Assembly: GCA_963930775.1 (NCBI GenBank)
Contig: OZ005690.1
Span: 8,478,225-8,542,224 of the forward strand
DNA from: Cliona cf. orientalis
Taxonomy: Eukaryota; Porifera; Demospongiae; Clionaida; Clionaidae
Direction of reading: 5' to 3'
DNA: 64,000 nt
Shown here: positions 10,723-22,164 of the stretch, piece after piece
Position numbering within the stretch: the stretch's first letter is position 1
How the letters are laid out: each line of letters opens with the position of its first letter
Position numbers and translations under genes: made by a program
Notes under the pieces: model-generated
The model's database searches: none
What the model saw: only the letters and a program-made list of their open reading frames with translations
Told to the model about the DNA's origin: nothing

Positions 10723-13700
10723 GAGAGAGAGAGAGGAAGAGAGGGAGAGACGGATGAAGAGAGAGACCCCCCCCCCCAACAAACTTCAAATTTGATTAAA
10801 TCTGACACATTGACAAAACTTAGCTATCGATAGCATTTCTCTCCCTCAAGAAAAAACCCCGTATACAACCCTGGTACATAAACAACTTCTCAAGTCATGC
10901 ATGTACCTCTTACAAGTTTCAAACAGTGATGTACCGTGTACATTGTATCTTAAACAAGTAGTAGACCAAATGTGCACTTCATTATTCATGAGACACCAAT
11001 CAAATTTCCCGTTCTAAATAGACACCAATACATGTACCACTGGGAAAAGGATGAACCTATTGGTGGCTGTATAGTGTAATTACTTTTATAGTGAACTGCC
11101 ATAGTAAGGTATTATGGCACTCCTGTAATTACACTGCTGTAATTGCACATCCTTTGTAAGCTTGTAATTGCCAAGTAATGTTGTGACCCGCTATGGAAAA
11201 ACTGATCACTCACGATTTTTTTACGAAAATCACATTTTGGGTATAGATTGACGCACAATTTACTGGATCGAGTTCAACGGTCAAAGAGCCAGGCTATAAA
11301 AAGCTTCCTAAGCCGAGTTATGGCAAAAAAAATTGTACACAGGTCACCCGTGCCTCAGTTCATAATTTTTCGAGAAACAGAGCGTTTTGTACATACATAA
11401 CTCAACGTTCAATGTTTCTGTATACGCTCTGTATTATACCAGGCGGTTAGTGCCATAATAAATTTGCCGGGAAAGATAGCCACAGAGAGCGCCAGTACAG
11501 CAGTCCTGGTCTTAAGGAGAAGATATCGAGAGTAGCGATGGACTCTACACCTTGTAAGTTGTCTATGATTGTTCGTATAGCTAAGGCTGCATGTAATAAA
11601 CACCCCCTGGGTGTGATTCAACATGAAGTACTTCTGGCCAAGTACAAAGGAGTCACATGACATAGCCGTTCGTAGCTAGCTGTGAATTATAATACTAGCT
11701 AGCTATTGTGCACTGTTTGATGTGAACTACGGTTGTGAAAAGCTTTACCTTTGTTGTAGAAAATGTGATTTTGAAGGCGCTGTACTGCGCTGTGAGTCTA
11801 CCAACTGATTGGATGTGATACTGTCACTGTGAGGATGAGTCTGCTCATCGTTTAGATTTGGAAAGCTAAGGTACATGAATAGTAGAACAACAAACAGGGA
11901 GAGTTTGTATGCATGTTGAAGAGTGTGTGTGTGTGTGTGTGTGTTTGTGTGTGTGCATGTGTACATATCTATGCGTGCATGTACATGTATGATGTACTTG
12001 TAGAAAATGGGGGGAAGGAAAAGGAGAGAAGGGAGTGACTGGCTTAGAGCCGGCAACAAACACGAGGAGGGAGAGTCGACTAGTCTTGCATCAGATCGTA
12101 TACGGTGGGACAGGTATGTATACAAGCTGGCACATTTGAGCTTGGGGTTTGTGTGGGTATAAACGACCGGGATACTGGCTGTTGACTCAACAGTGATTCT
12201 GATACACTGACAAGGTCTTCTCAGTAGCTGTTTATAAAGTTTACTGCACAGGTACTAGTTCCTTCATCCCTGTCCATAACTGTACAAGTAACATGCATGT
12301 CAAATTATCTGTGTACGTACATGTATGTCCATGTAATTCAACTCGGTATTTATCTCCTCTCTCTTTCTCTCTCTGTCTGTCTGTCCCCACCACCCCCCCC
12401 CCCCCCCCCCCCCCCCCCGTTCCATCTATCTCTTTCTCTCTTCTCTCCCCCTCCCTCTTAGATTCTCTGAGTCTTCAGACAGGTCAAAGCACTGTTGTGC
12501 TCAAGGCTGTACGCTCCTTCAGGACTGGGCTGCTGCTGTTGAGCTCTGCCGGTCTACATAGATAGTTAGGCATTGATATTGATTTTAGTAGCAGTTCAAT
12601 TCAGTATTATGACAGTGTATTGTATGATTAGGGGGTGGGCTGGATGGGTGGAACTGTCTTCTTGATTGACTTCTGGTGCCATCGATCGTGGAGCCAAGGG
12701 TAAGCGGCTGCTCTGTGTAGGATCGAAAGCAAGACAAGAGCCTCGAGTCGGCCACTACTGACTTACTGTGCTATGCTAGCTCGCAAAGCGCGGGTATCGT
12801 CATGGTGATCAACCGCGACACGTAGCTAGCTAAAACTGAACGCCATTCTTTCTTTCGAGCAGTACACACTGAACAAGCTTGGATCACGCTGAAATTTTAT
12901 AAATGGATGGGCAAAGGACTATACTTTCAGAATATCCAAAGAAAAAAAAATTCGAAAAAATAACATTGAGTCGAGTATCGAACCCCCTACTGCAAAATCA
13001 TAATATTTTAGCGCAAGTGGTCAGTTTTTCTATAGTGGGTCACATGTTGTTTACATTGGTTGACATAGAAACAAAGTAGAGTAAACAATGATCTTAGCTA
13101 TTGAAAGTATGACTCCACTATACTATTAGCAATTAACAGCATGGATTAGTGTGCAATTGTGGGTGATATACTACTTGTGACTATCTCTGAAACAGTAATT
13201 GCACTCAGCTTTGTCTCGTACAATTACAATTTCAGAGTCAGTCACTCATGGTATTATCACCCAAATTGCACACTTAGCCATGCTAAAAGTAGTCACTTAC
13301 TTGAGCTTCTTGAGCTTCTTGTACCCAGCAAAACCTTTAGCTATATGAGCCATACTGGAGTCATCCAAGCCAGTAAGCGAGAGACTGCAATACATAAACG
13401 CAAAAGTAACAAATTACGTGTATAGATGATTGCGAACTACAATGGAATCGATCAGAATCAAAACAACATGCACTGGAACTGAATATTGCTTGTCCATTAT
13501 AAAATTGGTGCTACATACTAGCTTATGTACCATCAAGTGTAAAGTAGTCACTTACTTGAGCGTCTTTAGTTCCTTACACGCAGTAAGGCCTTTAGCTATA
13601 TGAGCCACTCTGGAGTCATCCAAGTTAGTACGCGAGAGACTGTAATACATACATACACACAAAAGTAACAAATTACGTGTATAGACAATTGCAAACTACA

Positions 13701-16700
13701 ATGGAATCCGTCAGAATCAAAATAACATGCACTGGAACTGAATATTGCTTGCCATTATAAAATTGGTGCTACATACTAACTCAGATATTCATACAAGCCA
13801 CATCCACTCACAGTTTAGGATGTCATTACATTCAAGCTGAAAAGTACAGCACTAGTACATGTCTATAGACCACAAGTCTTGCTGAAATTGTTGTTTTTAT
13901 TACTGTCTCAGGTAAATACTACAGTGACAACATGCAGTCATTGAAAATTTAATTTAAACAGTGGGTGGACCTTGCCATAGCATGTGATAATTTGTACTGA
14001 TGAGCACCATTTGGGGTGTGGCTGTAACAAGTGGCTATGAGTCAGGAGATTCTTAGAGTAACAGCTATGTATGTGAGTCAGTTGGTACATCCCATATCCG
14101 TCCCAGTATCCCAACAGTATATACACACCCCATAGATGGGACAGACAACAGTAACAAGTATGTTGGTACATCCCATTTCCGTCCCAGTGTCCCAACAGTG
14201 CACATGGATGGGACAAACGTAACTATGAATGTATATTGGTACATCTCATGTAACATATACGATGTAATGTCAGTATTTGGTAGGAATCCCTGTGTACCAG
14301 TTGGACAGTCCATATTATAAAGGGAATCCCGAATCCCAATGTACTAATAGACACTTGTAGGCAATACTGGACATACATGTATATGGATGGGGTTGGAGCC
14401 AAAACCGTTGATGTGGACACATACTTAGTGCATTTAATAGTATCAACCAAGTAATAATCTGTTGATATATTATATATAATCAAGGGCTTATCGAGCTGCC
14501 ATAGGCAGCGAGAGGGCATGTAACCCGCATCTTGCTAACGTAGATGTATGATGAAATCCTAATTGTTACTAAAAATAGCAAAACGTTTGATGAACAAACT
14601 AACTAGTGTAGGGAATGTTTGTACCTGGTTTTTAAAATATAGCGACCTACTTCTATTCTAAGCCTTTATTGGCAGCAATAAAGATCAAGAAGGCAACATC
14701 AATCGTCGAGACAAGTGAAAACGAGGCTATACTCGAGTCGATCAGAGACGGTGGCGGTGAAAAACAGCTCTGAGCTGACAAAACGCCATCACACAATGTG
14801 TCAAGACTAAGCTGGGGTCACGAGACGTCAAAGGCCTTTGTTCGAAGCTAGTCTTCAATATAACAAAACCAGAAGCTTACCCCATTGCTTCTGTCTCTAT
14901 CGTTGGGCGATAAAGTGAACTGGAGCTTTTAATACATTTTCGGAGACTCAGATTCGGCTTGGGTTTGTTACTGACACTTGGTAGCGTTGAGAACCACCTA
15001 AAAGGACCATGATAGCCTCTCTTTTCTGTCAAATCTCGAAAAGAAAGGGCTGACAAGCCATCAAACAAAATTTCATAGCTAGTCGAAAAATCCATTTTAG
15101 TAACATGTTGGATTTCACCGTCTACGCACGTTACATGCCCTTTCGCCGCCTACGGTGGCTCGATAAGCCCTTGATATAATTACAACTTACTCAAGGTGTT
15201 GCAGTCTTGAACAGTTTTGTAATGTTTCTCCTAACACTTGCCATGTGGAGTCATCCAAGCTACATTCATCCTCCTCACTACAGATCCTACACATCAATGA
15301 GAAGCATTGTAGCAATTAGGCATGTGTAAATGTATAAACCTTGCTCACAATATAAGAATGTACGCATGTCAACACAATCCAACTCACGTGAGACTCTCAA
15401 GTTTAGAGCAACAATACTTCAAGCACTTAAAGATACTATCCTTTATGATGCAATCTATAAATCTGTATAATGAAATTTGTGGTTAGCAGAATAACTGATG
15501 CTGAAATAGGAAGGGACATGTGTGCTTGCATACGTAATAGATTTTTTAATGCAACTATCATGTACATGACCCTTTCCGCCTTTTGTCAGTAAAAGTAATT
15601 CTGGTTACTACAAAGTGTTTATACCAATATATAACAAAGATTTCACGAGACGCAAATTTCGCCCTTGGATCCCACAGTTTATCCATGCATGTGAGTGCAT
15701 GCAAGAAGTTAGCATTATGAGAAAAAACTTTGTGAATAAATTAATGGCCCTAGGCAAAAATTGGCAAGAATTTTCTCTTGGCAAAAAATATCAATCTTTC
15801 AACGTTTATGGCAATTGCTTTGTGTGCAAATTATATGCTAAGTATTAACTATTCGGCTTCATGTATGCATGTCTCTTATCTTCATACAGACTGCATGTTT
15901 TAACAGAAAAAAAGTGGTCATCTTAGAGAAATCTGTGAGACCACGTTTGGACTGATGTATTATAGAAGACACAAACAACTCACGTGAGACTCTTAAGCTT
16001 AGAGCAATCTTTCAAGCATTCAGTGGTATCATCATCAAAGTCGCAAGCATTAAAACTGCAAGTATTGTATAGATTTGTGATTCAGAAATTGAACTATATT
16101 TGACAGTGTATATAATTAAGGAGGGGGCCGGGTATACGGATGAGGCTATTACTACATGTACAGTCATGTGTACTATGCACATGACATGGGTAGTGTTTTA
16201 TCCACCATGGACCCTTATAAGCAGCATGTATCGAGCAGTAACCACTTGGCTGGTCTCGTACAATGCTTTACACAAAGTGTTGGCAATAGACTGGAGGGTA
16301 CGTAAGATATTAACAACTCAGTCGTGCAAGAACATTAATTAAAATACATAATTATGGATTATAAGAAAACATAAAACTCACGTGAGACTCTCAAGATTTG
16401 AGCAACTTGGTTTCAAGCACTTAAATATATCATACCCAGTCTTGTAGATGTCTATAAAACTGTAGGTTTGTATTTGTGATTCAAATAGGAAAGGGTACAT
16501 TGAAGATGAGGCTATTATAGTACACTAAACAACTACACATTGATTTTGTACACTCCATTATTAGCCGATTTTTGAAAGGAACGTACGTGATTTTCTTAAG
16601 CTTTGAACATTGCTTTAACCACTCAGTGAAAAGAATTGTATAAGAACCATCATCCGTAGAATCATGAGGACTGTGTAGGACAATGAAGATATGCATAAAC

Positions 16701-19700
16701 ATGTAATTTATGTTGAGTCACAATTATTAAAGTCTTTATTAAAATTACTCGCGTGCCTGTGGACAAGGAAAATAAGTGAGCAAACACATTCTTTGTCACA
16801 CTTAAGAAATGCATACATCACTGGTACATGGAAGAAACTGGACAAACATAAACCATTAACAGTATAAAGGAAGCTTGAGAAAAAAAGGTGGTGAATGTAC
16901 TAGGAGAACCAACAGGATGGTCAAATTAGGCCACTAGTGACAGAGGAAGGCATTTTTACAAATGAAGACTAGATGTGCCTTGAGCTTAATGAAAATTTGC
17001 ATGCACATACATGTCAAACCTTCCCTACAATGTAACAATATTTTCTCCCCCACGCATTTCTGGACCACTATATACTATACTGAACTTGTCACTAACTTTT
17101 TAAGACATACATGTGGCAGTTCCGTGTAGAAAATGAACATTATTCCGAACGTAAATTATTGTGAAATGGTTGGCGTTAATTTTAGCGTTCTGACTATAAA
17201 CCTTTTCATAAGCTTAGTACACTCGCCTGCACTTCTATGACAGGCAAACGCTACCTGAAAGCTTCGGAAACGGCCCAACTGCTACACAAACCACCTCTTC
17301 ACTGGCACACTGCCGTAGGCAACTTACGGGAATGGCGGTGGAATTTCAACGGGTTCGAAGCTTTTGTCCCCTTCGCGATACTTTCGCCTAGTTCTTCGTT
17401 CATCTAGCTGACAAACGAGCGTCGAAAAGCCTTCTAAGAACGCAAGCCGCTCTTCGTCTCGATCTGTGCTATTCAATTTTTGCTGAGCATACAAAAATTG
17501 ACAATGACAGAACGTCCAAACGGGTAGCGTTTGACGATCAATACCTCATCGCATAGACGCGCTATCGCAATGGCGATCGAGAAATGCACACAGCATGCCT
17601 TTTGGCAATGATAGGTGTGGAAAACTCGATCTTGGTCAAAACAGAATACACTGTGGCTAACGTACCGGTACCGGTACCCAAGATTTAGTGCTTGGAGTAC
17701 CGGCAACGCTATAATAGCTATAGATCCCTCGGGGGCTGGGATCTATAGCTATATATATAGTATTGTAATTACTGAACGCTAATGAGGCTAGGAGCCGGAG
17801 GGGGGGTCGGGTTTAGGTTATGGTTGTTGACCAAGGGTTAGTATTATAGTGGTAGAGTGTATAAAGGTGGCAAAAAACGGCATCTGGCAGCAGAGAGCTG
17901 GGTGGACGAGTGGGCTAGGGCTGGCGATGGTCATGGGTTCGAATCCCGCTTGATTATTCGAGTTCTTTTTTTTTCCTCCCACTTGAGAAAATTTTCTAAG
18001 TTTTTTGGCGGGCTAATTGCTGGTACTCGAAGCACAAAATTTCCAGTACCGGTACCGGTACGTTAGCCACAGCAAACAGAATAATGTTCGTTTTCTACAT
18101 GGGACTGCCACACATGTATATTATACATGTATCAACTTACATAGGGTTTATGTCATTAGAAATGTCTGTGGAACAGTCAATAAGTCTGCATGTAATTAAT
18201 ATCAATAAACATGGTAACAGAGGTGATAAAGACAAAATACTTTGACAGTCATGTCAATAGTATTATATTCACCCTATCTCTGTAAGACCAGGGAAACCCA
18301 CATTCATGACAGCACGCATCAGTGGAAGTAAAATCACTTTCCTGTAATATACGAGATTAAATTCATGAGTAAATAATCATGATTAGTCTAGCAACGTACT
18401 CAAGTTCGAGTGAAATTTGACGATCACCAAATGCCAGCAGGAGAGCCTCATATTCTTGTTCATCAAACAGACAAGAAGAAATCTTAATCTTAACATTATC
18501 ATATCTAGAATTTTCTAGAAAGTAAGTCAGTGAAGCTGAATCAGAACGAACAAGATTAGAAAGTGAAAATGATCCATTATGAAAATTAAAGACATGAGTA
18601 CATGACAAAGGACACTGAAACTCATATGCACAATGAATATGAAAAAGGTGATTGGATGATGTTGCCTTAAGAATTGAATCAAAAATTGCTTTGGTGGCAA
18701 GGTTCGAATAGTCCATCATTCCACATAAGAAACGCAAAGTAACTGAGAGTCGATCATCACCACTATTACGATTAATGATGTCGACAACTTTTTCATGATC
18801 TTTGAGTATACATGAGTACATGTATCTAGCGGCCAAGAATTCTTGCATTGTCAGGTGAAGAAAAGAGTATGTTTCAATTGTTCCGGTAAGAACAAAAAAT
18901 TGATCTGTAACCAGCGTTTCAAGGCCACATTGCATACCTGGCTGAGATGAAATTTGTATATTATAGATATCCTTCACTTCCTTGGCGGTGAAAACCTGTT
19001 TTGATTCCAAAGTTGCACAAAATGCTAGATAGCAGACTTTGTTAAGCTGCAGTTCGTCTTCTTCTTTGAGATTATCGAAGGAATGAAGTGAAGTTGGATG
19101 CTCAACCGTTTTATTACTACAACGACACATCCAAGTGAGTGTAAAAAGGCGATAAAATTCGGTCTCAGTTTTTGGTAAATTTGATTCATTTTGTGCCAAA
19201 TATACTAACATGGCACAATGAAGAGGAAGATAACATACATTTAGTAGATTTGGATGACTTTCTAGATGATCTATAAGTGAACTTGTTTTCTCTTCGTTTT
19301 CAAAAAATGTTTCGATATATTGAAAAACCTGTTTCTTAAAAAAGCCAACCACTTCAATATACTTTGTAGCGATATTTCGAAAACTGATAGTAGCAGCAGG
19401 ACGAGAAGACACAACCACGACAGATTTAGTAAACATTTCTTTCATTATTATTTTCTTGACAATGTTGCGTTCCGACATGCTGTAATAATACTCATCGTAA
19501 CCATCTAGGAGGAACACAACATTTTCACCACGATATCTTTCAATATATGAACGAATGCACTGCATTTCCTTTAAAGAGAGACGGTTGCAAGAAGCCTTAA
19601 GAAGTTGGCTCAAATAGACGTCACCTGTTTGACTTAGCTGGCGTAGATGAACTAGAATTACTACCTTAGCTTCCGTCAGTATTTTCTTCTTCCCCCACTC

Positions 19701-20071
19701 GCATGAGATATTAAGCATCAGAGTTGTTTTTCCACTCCCTGGCCTCCCTTCTAGCAGGAAGAGTGATCCATGATCTACACCCTTGAATAAATCATCAAAA
19801 GATATATTTGTCTTCTTTCCATACACTTCATCGATATCTTTTCTCACTGTTTTTAGTCTAATATGCTGCGCCCTTTTATCTTGCTGAACTAAAGCTAACT
19901 GAACAAAGTTCATCAGTTTGAGACGAGGCCAAGTTTTTGATGCTGACCGCAAATTTAAATAAAATTGAGAGAGTGTCTCAGCACATCTATCAATGGTTGG
20001 AGGTTTCTCAGCACAATCATCAATGGTTGGAGTTTCAAGTCTTATCCGTTTTGATGGAGGTGATGATAAAT
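5753..20071 (-). CDS. NLR-type immune sensor: NACHT NTPase plus leucine-rich repeats
   Basis: Exons in transcript order: 20071-18400 (NACHT), 18341-18273, then LRR exons 16670-16587, 16459-16382, 16055-15984, 15462-15388, 15286-15191, 13639-13556, 13384-13301, 8598-8512, 7514-7428, 7361-7266 and 6030-5846, and a last exon 5799-5753 ending TGA. The NACHT exon has Walker A GRPGSGKTT (about residue 113) and Walker B VVFLLDGYDEY. Each LRR exon is 72-96 bp, starts and ends in phase 2, and reads like LDDSTW...LQNCSRLQHL. The frame stays open through all joins, giving about 938 residues from the NACHT exon on. The tail is acidic. NLRs are cytosolic pattern sensors; a role here is by family. The first exon begins at an acceptor (needs one base from upstream), and the N-terminal exon, perhaps Death or CARD, was not found. 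The 46-bp last intron is the least certain join. Confidence 0.87.
6224..6791. mobile_element. 568-bp TIR MITE (pogo/Tigger-like ends) in NLR intron
   Basis: The left end is CAGTGGAACCCCTCTTAACG and the right end is its inverted partner (CTATAGAGGGGTTCCACTG). TA flanks both sides (6222-6223, 6792-6793). The motif AACGGCCAC recurs several times inside. No transposase remains. It lies in the intron between the last two LRR exons. Confidence 0.85.
7420..9230. repeat. Tandem duplication carrying one LRR exon
   Basis: The segment around exon 7428-7514 and its flank (to about 7890) recurs around exon 8512-8598 (to about 9135). Matching flanks include AATGATGTTTGCTATCGTAG, and a segment with GAGATGAGGGGGTGGGA occurs at both 8451 and 9160. 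The unit is about 1.1 kb. This shows how the LRR array gained an exon. Embedded are TATG/TG microsatellites (8398-8443, 9120-9150). Confidence 0.85.
9300..10100. other. Intronic sequence, no gene seen
   Basis: Long NLR intron. A TG/CG microsatellite lies at about 9760-9800. No exon in LRR phase, inverted repeat or RNA gene was recognised. Confidence 0.5.
10240..10570. repeat. Dispersed repeat ending in GCGCATGCGC hairpin
   Basis: The unit ends with a short palindrome (CCCCTTGCGCATGCGCGCGGGG, here at about 10538-10560) preceded by ACAGACGGACAAACC. The same arrangement (ACAGACAGACAAACC then CCCTCGCGCATGCGCCGAGGG) is at 35440-35503. Another GCATGCGC motif lies near each left side. It could be a SINE or MITE; no transposase or Pol III boxes were confirmed. 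Confidence 0.55.
10678..10765. repeat. GA microsatellite
   Basis: An imperfect (GA)n tract followed by a run of C. Apparent Ser/Leu-rich reading frames here are repeat translation only. Confidence 0.9.
11183..13043. mobile_element. 1.86-kb non-autonomous TIR element, GTGACCC ends
   Basis: The left end is GTGACCCGCTATGGAAAAAC and the right end is its inverted partner (GTTTTTCTATAGTGGGTCAC as the complement's ending). It is flanked by ATGTT on both sides (11178-11182, 13044-13048), a 5-bp duplication. No transposase frame is visible. It contains TG (about 11922-11955) and poly-C (about 12385-12418) tracts. A relative with the same ends and a recognisable GAGTTATGGC segment lies at 39578-41465. 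It sits in an NLR intron. Confidence 0.82.
13301..13790. repeat. Tandem duplication of an 84-bp LRR exon with its intron
   Basis: Two copies of a ~255-bp unit: exon 13384-13301 and exon 13639-13556, each followed (on the plus strand) by closely matching sequence with ACATGCACTGGAACTGAATA at about 13468 and 13725. Both exons keep phase 2 and read GLDDS or NLDDS...AHIAKG. They are the newest-looking LRR pair besides the 7.4/8.5-kb pair. Confidence 0.88.
14075..14250. repeat. Short tandem repeat, ~80-bp unit
   Basis: Two and a half units built around GGTACATCCCAT, TCCGTCCCAG and GATGGGACA. Intronic and not in LRR phase. Confidence 0.7.
14481..15173. mobile_element. 693-bp TIR element with 7-bp target duplication
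   Basis: The ends CAAGGGCTTATCGAG...CTCGATAAGCCCTTG match as inverted repeats over about 45 bp, including the inner ATGTAAC/GTTACAT segments. ATATAAT flanks both sides (14474-14480, 15174-15180). The target length suggests a hAT-like relative, but no transposase remains. Intronic in the NLR gene. Confidence 0.8.
16671..17112. other. Intronic, no exon seen
   Basis: NLR intron sequence between an LRR exon and the TIR element at 17113. No acceptor/donor pair in the right phase was found. Confidence 0.45.
17113..18111. mobile_element. ~1.0-kb TIR element with nested tRNA-like insertion
   Basis: The ends GTGGCAGTTCCGTGTAGAAA and the inverted partner at 18073-18111 (both run on into GAACATTATTC) are flanked by ACAT on both sides. 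A second element (17651-18072) sits near its right end. It lies in the intron between the linker exon and the first LRR exon of the NLR gene. Confidence 0.78.
17651..18072 (+). mobile_element. Foldback-armed element with tRNA-like (SINE) core
   Basis: The arms CTGTGGCTAACGTACCGGTA and inverse enclose a core with a tRNA-like A box (about 17903, GTGGACGAGTGG) and a B box GGTTCGAATCCC (17936-17947), then a T run and AAATTTTCTAAGTTTTTTGG. AAACAGAATA flanks both sides, as a target duplication would. Cores of the same design are at about 43229-43460 and 45385-45620. A tRNA-derived SINE is the likeliest origin. Confidence 0.65.
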
Positions 20072-20643
20072 CTACACAATTCAAAATTCAAAACAAAATC
20101 AATATTGTCCATTGCTTTTCATGATCTAATAATTACATGCAAGGACTGATATAGGATTGTTAACTTTCAGGAAGGGGAAATACAGTAGCAGGCAAAAAAG
20201 TTCCAGTTCCGTTGTGGTTGTACGCAAGTAAAACACTGCATTTCTTACCATGGAACTTGTACACAATGTAGGCCTGAACGTGCAAACGTTGAGTAAGCGT
20301 TTTACGCATGCCTGTACGTACGCCTCGCAAGCGTTTCCATTTGTTGAAATTAATATTACATTGAACTTTTATTAAAATATTTAAGTCGACCTTTGATGGC
20401 AGTTGATTTGCGGTTGATCATGGAGCAAGGAAAAGATACGTAAAAGGAGCCGAGGAATGTATCGGAAACACACAGAAGATTCATTGATATCGCTGACTTT
20501 CAACTCTCTCTCTTGTAAACAGCTCCTCTACTGGCAACATTGAGCGCCGTGTTCGTTGTGTCACAATCGATCAAGTGTCTCGAGTCTCTTTGTAAATCGA
20601 GCTCAGGTTAGTCGTGAGCTTACAAACAGCTCTGAAGGATTCC
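20072..20643. promoter_or_regulatory. Divergent intergenic region between NLR and BEN genes
   Basis: The NLR gene runs left and the BEN-type gene starts rightward at 20644, so this stretch should hold both 5' ends. It is richer in CG than its surroundings (20270-20640). On the minus strand an ATG directly before GTAAGA (about 20250) could be a tiny first exon of the NLR gene, but its phase does not fit the known acceptor. No TATA box is obvious. Confidence 0.4.
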
Positions 20644-22130
20644 ATGAATACAGTAAACCGTAAGTGTAGCTGTTTTAAATTATATACAAACCAGTTTCTA
20701 TTTCAACATACATATTGAATTTATATAGTACATGTATCTAATACAGGCAAGGCGTTCCTGATTTATTGGAAAGAAGAGGACAGTGTCAGTCTTGCTCTGT
20801 TAGATGATATGGTGGACCAGGATGGTGAACCGAAGTTTGGAGATTCAGTTAAAGTGCGATTCCAGCGCCTTGTGTGTCAAGGACAAGTTGCAGAAGTTGG
20901 AACTGCACAAGTGATACAACAGAGAGTGAATGACTTTCTTGACCTACTACAGAACCTACACCCCTTTCTCCCGAAAAAGGCCAGTTCACCTCTACCACCG
21001 TCTGTATTATAGTCCAGGTCAGACTGTTTACATATTTAAACATTCATGCATATGCACTATAGAACCCACTGGCTTCATTATTGCTGTCAGAGACAACCCA
21101 CTTATGGCAGCACTATCCTCTCTCCCTCCTTGTGATGGTGATGAATCTTGGGATGATGATCTGGCCACTCCCCCTCCACTCTCCCCACCAATGCCTCCTC
21201 TATCTGAACTGGACCATTCCAAAAATGGCAGTAAAGGAAGTGCAAGCATGGAGATGAGCTCCCTAGAGGTCAGTGGTGGTGACAGTACAGGCCATAACAA
21301 GTCATCCTCTACAGATGGACTAAATGAATCTGGTAAGCCCCTGAATGTGTACAGCCGTACTAATTCTACAAATGCATACATGCAATGTACATGTAGTACA
21401 TGTATATGTATGTAGTGCTTACTCTCAACTTACTCTCAGTCAACTTTTTTTAGATCCTCTTCGATTAATCAGGGTATCACAATAATAAAGTTAGAGCATG
21501 AGATGCAATGTGTTCTAAGCCAGCACAAGATCGTTACGCAGAAGTTAACAGAATTTGAGTCATGGTTGAGGTCATCATACAAACAGCTGACCTCCACCCC
21601 TCGACACCACTACTCCAAGCAAATGTGTTTGACAACACCTAACCCCCTCCAGCTCTCAGCATCAACTCCATCTCATCAGTACCAGCCATTCTTTTCCCCA
21701 GCAATGGCAGTGTCTCAGTCAGATCCACCTGCTCCAGTCATTGTCCAGCTGTACCACACTCTCAGATGTTGCAGCCAAAGAAGCTGATCAACAATGACAA
21801 GGCTCTACCATCAGGTGAAATTTAAGAAACCTTGAGTGCAGCCGATGATGATATTGCTCGCTATCCAAACCTAAAAGGAAGTAAGCTATACCCACTCTAG
21901 CTGTCAAGCTAGCAAAAGGAGCTTTCTTTGGGGAGAAAATAATGAAGCAGTGTACTCCACTTGGAGGTAGAGAACTACCTGGTCTCCCAACGGCTGAACT
22001 CAGCAAGCTGAAGGAAGCCCTTTATTCTCACACTCCCCAGTACTGGACCAACATCGCAGAGTTCGAGTCAGTGAGGACTGATTGCATTGCTTCCATTGGA
22101 CAAGCATGTAAGAGACTACGCAAGAAGTGA
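20644..22130 (+). pseudogene. BEN-domain protein gene, apparently frame-broken
   Basis: Exon 1 (20644-20659, ATG AAT ACA...) ends at GTAAGT in phase 1. Exon 2 from 20747 reads KAFLIYWKEEDSVSLALLDD and on to a stop at 21012. Later pieces are an acidic, Pro/Ser-rich segment (about 21090-21333), a coiled segment (about 21500-21740) and the C-terminal BEN domain (about 21888-22130: LAVKLAKGAFFGEKIM ... QACKRLRKK). BEN domains bind DNA or chromatin proteins in the nucleus, often as repressors. Reading continuity fails at two places: within about 21700-21760, where the frame shifts but coding resumes, and near 21885, where the frame before IPTLAVKL needs a shift. Exon 2 also ends in a stop without a clean donor. 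Either this is a decayed copy or the assembly has small errors. Confidence 0.65.
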
Positions 22131-22164
22131 CCATTAACTGACTGACACTATTAAATTTTACTTA

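Noticed and set aside
10611-10808. Ser/Leu-rich minus-strand frame
   Set aside because: Translation of the GA microsatellite.
11745-12125. His/Thr-rich minus-strand frames
   Set aside because: Translation of the TG microsatellite inside a TIR element; no domain or splice support.
17900-17960. A genuine tRNA gene
   Set aside because: A and B boxes are present but the acceptor stem does not pair and the sequence is repeated elsewhere; a SINE core fits better.
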